A DNA stretch of 64,000 nucleotides, taken from contig NZ_CP066356.1 of the NCBI RefSeq assembly GCF_023278185.1, positions 62,001-126,000 on the forward strand, written 5' to 3'. A program made the translations under genes and the position numbers. Within the stretch, counting starts at the first letter, position 1. Every line of letters begins with the position of its first letter. Below are positions 1 to 7,270 of this stretch, piece after piece. The notes under the pieces were generated by a model. The model had not been told where the DNA came from, ran no database searches, and saw only the letters and a program-made list of their open reading frames with translations. The stretch is from Bradyrhizobium elkanii USDA 76 (GTDB lineage Bacteria; Pseudomonadota; Alphaproteobacteria; Rhizobiales; Xanthobacteraceae).

Positions 1-96
1 TACCTCTGCACAAATGACCCGCGAGAGGTAGACACCCAATATGGCTTCGGCAAGTGCCGTTTGTGCCGCGGTGCGAGCGTTTTCGAGTGAAATGCT
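1..96. other. window edge, no gene assigned
   Basis: Short stretch left of the first gene. Both strands stay open for about 30 codons up to the edge, but neither frame has a convincing start, ribosome site or recognisable motif. The right end, with gagcgttttcgagtgaaatg, resembles the kind of dispersed repeat seen elsewhere in the window (for example near 4370). I see nothing that can be called. Confidence 0.3.
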
Positions 97-1509
97 CTAG
101 GCGTCGAGCGGCCTGCCGCGGACGTTCGGTCCCCAGACACCGATAGCAATGATCACGATGACCATCGCCGCGGTGATCAGGCCGAATACCCCGCCGGCGC
201 CGGCCTCCTTCAGCATGAACGCCACGATGAAGCCGGAGAAGGTCGCGCTGAGCCGGCTCATCGAATAGACGAGGCCCGCGGCGCGCGCCCGGATCGCGGT
301 CGGGAACACCTCGGTCTGGTAGGCGTGATAGGCGTAGGACAGCGTCATGTTGGCTCCCGTCACCAGCACGCCGCTGGCGATCAGCAGCACCGGCTCGGTG
401 AGCTGCGAGAAAGCGAGGCCGAACACCGAGATCGCGGCAGCCGCGCCGCAGATGATCCATTTGCGCTCGAAGCGGTCGGCGAAGGTTGCGGCCAGGAGCG
501 GCGCGAGTGGATAGGCGAAGGCGATGATGAAGGAATATTGCAGGCTCTTGGTGACGTTGATGCCCTTTTGCACCAGCAGCGCCGGCACCCAGTTGGAGAA
601 GCCGTAGACGCCGAACGCCTGGCAGAGATTGAAGATCATGAACAGCACGACCAGCGAGACGTAGGGCGGCCTGAACAGGTCGGCATAGCCGGTCTCGACC
701 GGCGCACGAACTGGTGCGGTTGCGACCGCGGGGGCAGGACGCGGCGCAGCCGTCGGCGATGCGGCCTCGAGCGTCCGCATGATCCTCTCGGCCTCAGCGG
801 TGCGGCCATGGCGGGCCAGCCAGAGCGGGCTTTCCGGAACGTAGAGCCGCAGCACCCAGATGATCGTGCTGGCGGCGGCGCCGATCAGCACCACCCAGCG
901 CCAGCCGTCGATGCCGTGCGGCGAGAGCGGCACCAGCCACCACGACAGCGCGGCGACGATCGGCACTGCCGACAGCATCACCGCCTGGTTGATCGCAAAC
1001 GCCCGGCCGCGCATCCAGCTCGGCACCAGCTCGGTGATATAGGCGTCGATAGTGATGACCTCGATGCCGATCCCGATCCCGGCGATGAAGCGCCACAGCA
1101 GCAGGCCGCCCGGTGTGGTCTGGCACGCCATGATCACCGATGCCGCGGTGTAGAACAGCAGCGACCAGGTGAAGACCGCCTTGCGCCCGAAACGATCGGC
1201 TAGGAAGCCGAGGCAGAAAGTGCCGATGAACAGGCCCGCAAAGGTCGCCGCGACGAAGGCGCCGATGCCGGAGAAGCCGAAGAACGCCTGCGTCGTCGTG
1301 GTCATCAACCCGCTCCGGGCGAGGCCCGGCGCGATATAGCCGGTGAAGAACAGATCGTAGATTTCGAAGCAGCCGCCGAGCGAGAGCAGGATCACCAGCC
1401 GCCAGACGTAGCCGGACGTGGGCAGCGCCTCGAGCCGTCGCGAAATCTCGTCGGATCCGCTTGTCTTGTTGGCGAGATCGATCGCAGTGTCGACGTCGAC
1501 GGCGCTCAT
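97..1509 (-). CDS. MFS transporter, sugar/aromatic acid permease type
   Basis: 470-residue inner-membrane secondary transporter of the major facilitator superfamily with about twelve hydrophobic segments. The loop 2-3 signature DRFGRKAVF, the DRFERK copy in the second half and the mid-loop PESPLWLARHGR are typical of the sugar and aromatic-acid proton symporter families; substrate cannot be read. The frame extends further upstream, but the start at 1509 is preferred because AGGAGG lies six bases ahead and the MSAVDVDTAIDLANK N-terminus is a normal cytoplasmic lead. The IS element ends 192 bases upstream of this start and may have cut off or replaced its promoter. A palindrome at 1604-1626 may be the operator. 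Confidence 0.85.
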   Translation of the reverse strand: MSAVDVDTAIDLANKTSGSDEISRRLEALPTSGYVWRLVILLSLGGCFEIYDLFFTGYIAPGLARSGLMTTTTQAFFGFSGIGAFVAATFAGLFIGTFCLGFLADRFGRKAVFTWSLLFYTAASVIMACQTTPGGLLLWRFIAGIGIGIEVITIDAYITELVPSWMRGRAFAINQAVMLSAVPIVAALSWWLVPLSPHGIDGWRWVVLIGAAASTIIWVLRLYVPESPLWLARHGRTAEAERIMRTLEAASPTAAPRPAPAVATAPVRAPVETGYADLFRPPYVSLVVLFMIFNLCQAFGVYGFSNWVPALLVQKGINVTKSLQYSFIIAFAYPLAPLLAATFADRFERKWIICGAAAAISVFGLAFSQLTEPVLLIASGVLVTGANMTLSYAYHAYQTEVFPTAIRARAAGLVYSMSRLSATFSGFIVAFMLKEAGAGGVFGLITAAMVIVIIAIGVWGPNVRGRPLDA

Positions 1510-1603
1510 TCTGGTCCTCCTGGGGGCTCCCGTGGCCGCCCTGCTTGCGAGGGCGTACGCATCGCCCATGTTTGGCAGTGGGCAGCCAGAAATCCAGACC
1601 AAC

Positions 1604-1626
1604 ATATCGAAGGGATCGTTCGATAT
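1604..1626. promoter_or_regulatory. palindromic operator candidate upstream of MFS gene
   Basis: ATATCGAA and its exact reverse complement TTCGATAT are separated by seven bases, about 95 bases upstream of the MFS start. An 8-bp perfect inverted repeat at this distance suits a dimeric repressor. No partner regulator lies next to it in the window, so the binder is unknown. Confidence 0.45.
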
Positions 1627-1700
1627 TTTCGAACTCAGGGGGAAAGGTTGCTTTGATTCACCTGTCAAACGGCTTGTTCAACTGTCGTCCCTGCGAAAGC

Positions 1701-3188
1701 ACTAGGGCATGCACATATCTCTGAGGCTCCATCCTGCTGCGACGGCCAGGAAGTATTCGAGGCCATTTTTGAAGGTGATGGGGCCTGGAGGTTTAGACGA
1801 CGGGTAGCCGTCCCAACCGCCAAGGCGGCCGATGATCCAGGCTGCCCAGGTGAGGCTGTCGGGCGGATGTGGGTTTTTCAGTCGCTTGCTCCTGGCCTCG
1901 AGTTTCCGGTTGAGGGCGGCAAGCGCGTTGATCTCGTTGTCGTTGAAGGCAACGCGAATGGGCTGCTGACCGCCATCGCGCGCTTGCAGAAGCTGGATGG
2001 TGATGACGGCTGCCTTGGCGGCGATAGCGACCAGTTTGAGGAGACGATCGGCGGTTCCGATCTGGCTGTCTTCGAGCTTGAGGCCTTGCGTCTTCAGGAC
2101 GCGGAAGAACTGCTCGATGATCCAGCGCTGCTTGTACCATTCGACGATACGCCAGGCGTCGTCGACGGTGGCGATCTCGTGAGAGGTGATCAGACGCCAG
2201 TGCAGCGGCTCTGCGCCGGGCCCGGCATTGATCTCGCACACGTCGACCACCGCCAGCGGCAAGCTTTTCGGCAAATGGCGCAGGAACTTGCTCTGCGGGC
2301 GGGCAAGCTCGATTGCGCCAAAGCGGAGTTCGAGATGGGCCTGACGTGCCGGTCGCGCCGCGCGCGCAGGCAGTTGGATCGCCCTCCGATCCACCACAGG
2401 CATGGCGTCGGTGGCCTCATACAGGCCGGTGCGGTCGGCAAGCTTGCGATCATGCATGCTGCGCGCGATGACATGGAAGTGCTGCTCGGCCGAGCTGGCA
2501 TAAAGGGCAAAGATATCGCTCTCGCGATCACCGAGGACCGTCACCGTTCCGGCAGCGGTGAGCAGCGGCTTGGCCGCAATGGCGGTGGATATCCAGCGTT
2601 GCGATTCCTTGTCAGACAAGTCACGTGCGTCATGCGTCGTGGTGCGACGCCCCTGGCGCGTCCATACCTGCCCACTCAAAAGTCCAAGACAGCTGCCATC
2701 GTCGGCATCCACGGCCAGCAGCGGATGCAGCAGCACGCCGTGGTTATTGCCCTTGCCGATTTCGCCGAGCCCGCGCCGGCGTTGCGGCGTGGTGTTGAAG
2801 TGGATCTCGCTGGTGTCCTGGATCGCCAGCACATGGCGGCCCTCTACCGCGGCAACCGTGCTGTCGCCCCAGCTTTCGATGATCCGCTCCGCCGTCACCT
2901 TGTCGTGGCCGAGAAAGCGGTTGAACCGCACCTCCAGCGCACGATCACCCCTGGAAAGCCGCCGCAGGCAGACCGTCTTGCCCGCAACCATGCGTTCGAC
3001 GAGCGCCGCCCCCCTTTATCGAGACGACGATCCCCGAACCGTCCTAACGTCCAGTCAATTCGTAACAACACCCGACACCCCCGTCCAACCTGGAGCGTCG
3101 CAATAGAAATCACACGGATCGCCGATTCTGGAATCCCCTGTCTCCATCCCGAGTCAATCCGCCGCACCAAATATGTGCATGCCCTAGT
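1701..3188. mobile_element. complete IS4-type insertion sequence, 1488 bp
   Basis: The ends are perfect 18-bp inverted repeats: actagggcatgcacatat at 1701-1718 and its reverse complement at 3171-3188. They are flanked by an exact 8-bp direct repeat, gcgaaagc, at 1693-1700 and 3189-3196, the target duplication. Removing the element and one repeat copy rebuilds gtcgtccctgcgaaagcagggac, the left arm of a dispersed palindromic repeat also present at 12037. The transposase stop codon lies inside the left terminal repeat. Intact ends and duplication suggest a recent insertion. Confidence 0.95.
1702..2991 (-). CDS. IS4-family DDE transposase (N-terminus in another frame)
   Basis: 429-residue transposase with the IS4 catalytic layout: AIQDTSE for the first Asp, LGDRESD for the second, and the YREK signature Y-x2-R-x3-E-x6-K in YKQRWIIEQFFRVLK. 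The N-terminal part expected in this family (DWTLGRFGDRRLDKGG) is not in this frame; it is encoded just upstream, about 3014-3170, in the neighbouring frame. The two join by a -1 shift at a run of six G (C at 3009-3014 on the plus strand). Either a one-base deletion inactivated the enzyme or the G run supports slippage. All catalytic residues lie in the part listed here. Confidence 0.88.
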   Translation of the reverse strand: MVAGKTVCLRRLSRGDRALEVRFNRFLGHDKVTAERIIESWGDSTVAAVEGRHVLAIQDTSEIHFNTTPQRRRGLGEIGKGNNHGVLLHPLLAVDADDGSCLGLLSGQVWTRQGRRTTTHDARDLSDKESQRWISTAIAAKPLLTAAGTVTVLGDRESDIFALYASSAEQHFHVIARSMHDRKLADRTGLYEATDAMPVVDRRAIQLPARAARPARQAHLELRFGAIELARPQSKFLRHLPKSLPLAVVDVCEINAGPGAEPLHWRLITSHEIATVDDAWRIVEWYKQRWIIEQFFRVLKTQGLKLEDSQIGTADRLLKLVAIAAKAAVITIQLLQARDGGQQPIRVAFNDNEINALAALNRKLEARSKRLKNPHPPDSLTWAAWIIGRLGGWDGYPSSKPPGPITFKNGLEYFLAVAAGWSLRDMCMP

Positions 3189-3322
3189 GCGAAAGCAGGG
3201 ACCTATACTCCGCGGCGGGTGTCGTGAAAGGGACTCGTCGTCCCACGGGTGCGCAAATTTGCGGTTCGGTGGTTATGGGTCCCTGCTCCCGTGCGCAATT
3301 GCGCACTAGGCAGGGACGACAC
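3189..3322. repeat. right part of a dispersed repeat split by the IS
   Basis: With 1684-1700 this forms a roughly 140-bp element bounded by gtcgtccctgcgaaagcagg and its inverted form gcagggacgac at the right. The same plan (ccatactcc near the left, ggttatggg near the right) is seen at 12037-12160, so it is a repeat family with conserved termini and variable centre. Confidence 0.75.
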
Positions 3323-3354
3323 TGAACCTGTTATGCAACCACTGAGTCATGCAT

Positions 3355-4278
3355 TCAGATCAGGAGCGTCGCCTCCCAGGCGCCGCGGCCCACCTGATCT
3401 GCGATCAGGGCGCGGATCAGGCGGCACATCTCCTCCATGACGTAGGTCATCGGGCGGTTGCGCAAGCGGCAAAGATAGAGGGTGCGGGTCAGCTTTGGTT
3501 CGATGACTTCGCGCGCGACCAGCGATCGTGCCTTCAACGGCTCGCTGACGAAATGGGTGGTCGCAATCGTGCAGCCCAAGCCCGCGGTCAGCGCGCCGAT
3601 CATGCCGCTGGTCGAGTTGAGGTGCATGATCGCATTGGCCTCGAGCCGCTTCAGCAGCACGGGATCATCCAGAAGTGCGCGCGCCGATAGTCCGTACCGC
3701 AACAGGATCAGGGGCAGCCGCGTCACCTCCTCGAAGGTGATTGGCGTTTTCTTGCCGATCAGCTTCTCGGTGCCGACGCAGAACATCTGTTCCTCCAGCA
3801 CCGGCTCGGCGATCAGGTCCTTTTCCGACGGCGGATTGTAGACCAGCGCGAGGTCGACCTCGGAACTCAGCAGATGCAGCAGCGTCGCGCCGGAGAGACT
3901 CTCGGTCAGCGACAGCTTCAGGTTCGGATATTTCGTCAGCACGGTCCGCATCAGCGGCACGCCGATCGCCTTCATCCCGGAATTGGCCATGCCGATCGAG
4001 ATGTCGCCGGCGATCACGCTGGCGCCTTCCTTGATCTCGCGCTCGGCCGCCGCCATCGCGCGCAGGATGATGCGGGCATGTTCATAGAGCCGCTCGCCCG
4101 CCGCGGTCGGTTCCATGCCGCGCGGCTTGCGCTCGAACAGTGGCGTGGCGAATTCCGCCTCGAGATTGGCGATGTGGTGGCTGAGCGCGGATTGCGCGAC
4201 GTTGGCCTGGTCCGCGGCCCGGGACAGGTTGCGCTGCTCGTAAACCGCGATGAAATAGCGAAGCTGGCGCGAATCCAT
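3355..4278 (-). CDS. LysR-family transcriptional regulator
   Basis: 307 residues. Residues 1-60 form the winged helix-turn-helix (MDSRQLRYFIAVYEQRNLSRAADQ... SHHIANLEAEFATPLFERKPRG), followed by the effector-binding domain typical of LysR proteins with the Leu/Gly-rich GMIGALTAGLGCTIA loop. It is transcribed away from the CoA-transferase/lyase operon starting 170 bases to the right, the classic arrangement for a regulator controlling its divergent target. A palindrome at 4302-4316 in the shared intergenic region is a possible binding site. The inducer is unknown. Confidence 0.9.
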   Translation of the reverse strand: MDSRQLRYFIAVYEQRNLSRAADQANVAQSALSHHIANLEAEFATPLFERKPRGMEPTAAGERLYEHARIILRAMAAAEREIKEGASVIAGDISIGMANSGMKAIGVPLMRTVLTKYPNLKLSLTESLSGATLLHLLSSEVDLALVYNPPSEKDLIAEPVLEEQMFCVGTEKLIGKKTPITFEEVTRLPLILLRYGLSARALLDDPVLLKRLEANAIMHLNSTSGMIGALTAGLGCTIATTHFVSEPLKARSLVAREVIEPKLTRTLYLCRLRNRPMTYVMEEMCRLIRALIADQVGRGAWEATLLI

Positions 4279-4301
4279 GAGGGTTCAGCGTTCTAGAACC
4301 A

Positions 4302-4316
4302 CGAATACACTATTCG
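4302..4316. promoter_or_regulatory. palindrome in LysR/CoA-transferase intergenic region
   Basis: CGAATA-CAC-TATTCG, a perfect 6-bp inverted repeat with three-base spacer, 24 bases upstream of the LysR start and about 130 upstream of the CoA-transferase. The position fits a LysR operator controlling both directions; this is inference from symmetry and location only. Confidence 0.4.
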
Positions 4317-4448
4317 ACAGGTTATATTTTTCAGATAGCGTGCGGAAGCCTAACCTGCGCCGATCACAAAGCGTTTTCGAGCGAAGCGGATACCGGTTCG
4401 CATGAAGAAACGCGTCAGAACAAGAGCGCAACGAGCACGGAGAAACCG

Positions 4449-5618
4449 ATGACCGGGAGCGGACTGCCGCTGGAAGGCGTGAGGGTCGTCGAGATGACCC
4501 ACATGGTGATGGGGCCGACCTGCGGCATGATCCTGGCGCAACTCGGCGCCGAGGTGATCAAGGTCGAACCGCCCGCTGGCGACAAGACCCGTTCGCTCGG
4601 CGGCATGGGAGTCTCGTTCTTCCCGTTGTTCAACCGCGGCAAGCGCAGCGTCGTGCTCGACTTCGCCAAGCCCGAGGACCGCGACACCATGCACCGGCTG
4701 CTTGCCAGCGCCGACGTGTTCCTGGAGAATTTTCGCGACGGCCAGCTCGACAAGCAGGGGCTTGGCGCCGAGCAGCTTCGCCAAAAATATCCGCAGCTGA
4801 TCATCGCCGGCCACAAGGGCTTTCTGTCCGGCCCCTACGATCATCGCCCGGCGCTCGACGAGGTCGTGCAGATGATGTCGGGGCTCGCCGCGATGACCGG
4901 CACGCGCGACAAGCCGCAGCGCGTCGGTTCCTCCGCCAACGACATCATGGGCGGCATGTTCGGCGTGATCTCGATCCTCGCCGCGCTCTATCAGAGGCGC
5001 GGCGGTCACCAGAACGGCGCCGACATCCGCATCGGCCTGTTCGAGAACTGCCTGTTCCTGGTCGCCCAGCACATGGTCGAGTACGAGATGACCGGGCGCA
5101 AGCCGCGCTCGATGCCGGAACGCGAGCATGCCTGGCCGATCTACGACATCTTCGATGCCGCCGGCGGCGATCGCATCTTCATCGGCGTCGTCACCGAAGG
5201 TCATTGGCAGAGCTTCTGCCGCGAGTTTGGTCTGGCGGAATTCGCCGACGATCCGACGTTGCGCTCGACCACGGACCGCATCATGGCGCGCGACCGGATC
5301 ATTCCGCGCGTCGCCGAGGTGATCAAAGGATGGAACGTCGCCGACCTCTCGGCGCGGCTCGACGCGCTCAACATCTGCTTCTCGCCGATCAATCGGCCGG
5401 AGGACCTGCTGCAGGATCCGCATGTGCTACGGCCCGGCGGACTCGTCAACAATCTCAATGCCGACGGCAAGCCGTTCCGCGTCCCTGCGTTGCCGGTCGA
5501 ATGGAACGGCCGACATATCGGCGAAGGCCTGAAAGTGCCGGTGCTTGGCGCCGATACCGATGATGTCCGCGCCGAGCTCGCACAACAGACAATTTCATCA
5601 ACCGGAAACGCTGCGTGA
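4449..5618 (+). CDS. CaiB/BaiF family CoA-transferase
   Basis: 389-residue class III CoA-transferase, which moves CoA between carboxylic acids through an aspartyl-CoA intermediate in the cytoplasm. Family marks are the N-terminal LPLEGVRVVEMTHMVMGPTCGMILAQLGAEVIKVEPP, the NRGKRSVVLD stretch, and the catalytic Asp in RPALDEVVQMMSGLAAMTG near residue 138. The stop is seven bases before the lyase gene, so the two are cotranscribed and likely act in sequence: activation of a dicarboxylic or branched acid to its CoA ester, then carbon-carbon cleavage. Regulated probably by the divergent LysR. The exact substrate cannot be read. Confidence 0.9.
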   Translation: MTGSGLPLEGVRVVEMTHMVMGPTCGMILAQLGAEVIKVEPPAGDKTRSLGGMGVSFFPLFNRGKRSVVLDFAKPEDRDTMHRLLASADVFLENFRDGQLDKQGLGAEQLRQKYPQLIIAGHKGFLSGPYDHRPALDEVVQMMSGLAAMTGTRDKPQRVGSSANDIMGGMFGVISILAALYQRRGGHQNGADIRIGLFENCLFLVAQHMVEYEMTGRKPRSMPEREHAWPIYDIFDAAGGDRIFIGVVTEGHWQSFCREFGLAEFADDPTLRSTTDRIMARDRIIPRVAEVIKGWNVADLSARLDALNICFSPINRPEDLLQDPHVLRPGGLVNNLNADGKPFRVPALPVEWNGRHIGEGLKVPVLGADTDDVRAELAQQTISSTGNAA

Positions 5619-5625
5619 GGCTGAC

Positions 5626-6573
5626 ATGACCCGCGTCCACGATATCTACCCGAGCGACAAGGTGAGCCTGCGCGAGGTCGGCCTGCGCGACGGCCTGCAG
5701 CTGGTGAAGACGTTCCCGTCGACTGCGGCGAAAGAGCGCTGGGTGCGCGATGAATATGCCGCGGGCGTCCGGCATTTCGAGGTCGGCTCGTTCCTGCCGG
5801 CCAAGACGTTTCCGCAGTTCGTCGATGTCCGTGACGTTGTCGCGACCATTGCCGCGCTGCCCGGCGCGCATGGTGTCGCGCTGGCGCTGAACGAGCGCGG
5901 CGTCAACGAGGCGCTGGCCTCCGGCGTCGCCGAGATCGCCTCGGTGGTGTCGGCGACCGAGGAGCACAGCCAGGCCAACGCCAACCGCTCGCGCGAATCG
6001 GCGATCGAGAACATCAAGCGTCTCTGCGAGCTTCGCGATGCCAGCGCGCACAAGCCGCTGGTCAATGCCGCGATCTCGATGGGGCTGGGTTGCTCGATCG
6101 TGGGTGCGGTCGATCCGAAGGAGGTGCTGCGCCTCACCGAGAAGCTCTACGAGGTCGGCGTCGACATGGTCGCGATTGCGGACACGGTGGGTTATGCCGG
6201 GCCGAAGCAGGTCGGCGAGCTGACGCGCGGCGCGGTGAAGATCGCAGGCTCCAAGCCGGTTTGCGTGCATCTGCACGACACCCGCGGCATGGGCATCGCC
6301 AATGCATCCGCCGCGCTCGACGAGGGCGCCCGCGTGCTCGACGGCTCGCTCGGCGGCCTCGGCGGCTGCCCGTTCGCGCCGGGCGCCACCGGCAATGTCG
6401 TGTTCGAGGACCTCGTCTTCCTCTGCGAGAGCAAGGGATTTCCAACCGGCATCGATCTCGATCGCCTGGTCGCGGTGCGCGCGATCCTGAAATCCGAGAT
6501 GCCGAATGAGGCGCTCTATGGCGGCCTCGCCCGCGCCGGCCTGCCGCGCGGCACCAAGGCGAGGGCGGCGTAG
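5626..6573 (+). CDS. hydroxymethylglutaryl-CoA lyase family protein
   Basis: 315-residue TIM-barrel lyase of the HMG-CoA lyase group, which splits 3-hydroxy-3-methylglutaryl-CoA or similar 3-hydroxyacyl-CoA esters into acetyl-CoA and a keto acid using a divalent metal. Visible marks: SLREVGLRDGLQ (catalytic Arg-Asp), HLHDTRGMGIANA (metal His pair) and the active-site cysteine loop GGLGGCPFAPGATGN. The start at 5626 is chosen because gagg overlaps the upstream stop and the homologous region begins there; an upstream in-frame extension would overlap the CoA-transferase. Acts with the preceding CoA-transferase. Confidence 0.88.
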   Translation: MTRVHDIYPSDKVSLREVGLRDGLQLVKTFPSTAAKERWVRDEYAAGVRHFEVGSFLPAKTFPQFVDVRDVVATIAALPGAHGVALALNERGVNEALASGVAEIASVVSATEEHSQANANRSRESAIENIKRLCELRDASAHKPLVNAAISMGLGCSIVGAVDPKEVLRLTEKLYEVGVDMVAIADTVGYAGPKQVGELTRGAVKIAGSKPVCVHLHDTRGMGIANASAALDEGARVLDGSLGGLGGCPFAPGATGNVVFEDLVFLCESKGFPTGIDLDRLVAVRAILKSEMPNEALYGGLARAGLPRGTKARAA

Positions 6574-6585
6574 CGTATTCGTTGC

Positions 6586-6671
6586 GTAGCCCGGATGGAG
6601 CGAAGCGAAATTCGGGGCCTTGCGCCCGCGGACGGAGCTTCCCGGATTTCGCCGCGCTCCATCCGGGCTAC
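6586..6671. repeat. palindromic dispersed repeat, GTAGCCCGGATG family, copy 1
   Basis: About 86 bp bounded by gtagcccggatggagcg and its inverted form cgctccatccgggctac, able to form a long hairpin. It lies between the convergent lyase and nikR genes, where it could end transcription from both sides. Other copies: 19830, 42527, 61898. Confidence 0.85.
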
Positions 6672-6685
6672 GAGACGACACGCTC

Positions 6686-7123
6686 TCAATCGTGCCCATG
6701 CCCGCGCTTGCGCGGCTTCTTGTCCGGCGCGGTCGGGATCATCACGACGCGGCCGTAACGCACGCCGCGTTCGGCGATGACGTGATCGGCGAGATGCCGG
6801 ACCTCGCTGCTGGCACCCTTCAGCGCCGTCACCTCCATGCAGCTGTCGTCGTCGAGATGGACGTGCAGCGTCGCCAGCGACAGGTCGTGATGGCCGTGGA
6901 AATTCTGCACCAGCCGCTTCGACAGATCGCGCGCGGCGTGGTCGTAGACATAGACCAGCGCGGCGACGCATTGTCCTGACGGTGCGTTCTCCGCGCTCTG
7001 CTGCAGGCCGGCGCGTGCGAGATCGCGGATGATCTCGGAGCGGTTCTGATAGCCGCGCGCCCCGGCGGCAGCGTCGATCTCCGCGAGCAGGTCATCCTCG
7101 ATGGTGATGGTGATGCGTTGCAT
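6686..7123 (-). CDS. nikR: nickel-responsive regulator NikR
   Basis: 145-residue ribbon-helix-helix repressor. Residues 1-45 (MQRITITIEDDLLAEIDAAAG..NRSEIIRDLAR) are the DNA-binding RHH domain; the rest is the ACT-like nickel-sensing domain. The four nickel ligands known from E. coli NikR are all present at identical numbering: His76, His87, His89 and Cys95. The C-terminus is His/Lys rich (KKPRKRGHGHD). An exact NikR operator lies 32 bases upstream of the start, between this gene and the divergent TonB receptor, so nickel-loaded NikR should repress the receptor and possibly itself. Confidence 0.95.
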   Translation of the reverse strand: MQRITITIEDDLLAEIDAAAGARGYQNRSEIIRDLARAGLQQSAENAPSGQCVAALVYVYDHAARDLSKRLVQNFHGHHDLSLATLHVHLDDDSCMEVTALKGASSEVRHLADHVIAERGVRYGRVVMIPTAPDKKPRKRGHGHD

Positions 7124-7154
7124 GGATTATCCGTGGTGGCTCGATTGTCCGGCG

Positions 7155-7182
7155 GTATGACATTTTTCTTGTAACGTCATAC
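7155..7182. promoter_or_regulatory. NikR operator
   Basis: GTATGA at 7155-7160 and TCATAC at 7177-7182, separated by 16 bases, is the exact GTATGA-N16-TCATAC consensus known for E. coli NikR; one further base on each side of the spacer also pairs (GTATGAC/GTCATAC). It sits between divergent nikR and the TonB receptor. Confidence 0.92.
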
Positions 7183-7270
7183 TGCGCTTGCTAGCGTCGC
7201 TTTGCCGGGGTTGGTTGGACTGGTGCGGTCGTCGCGTGACTGTAACAGGTATCATGCGGGGGCATGCGCG

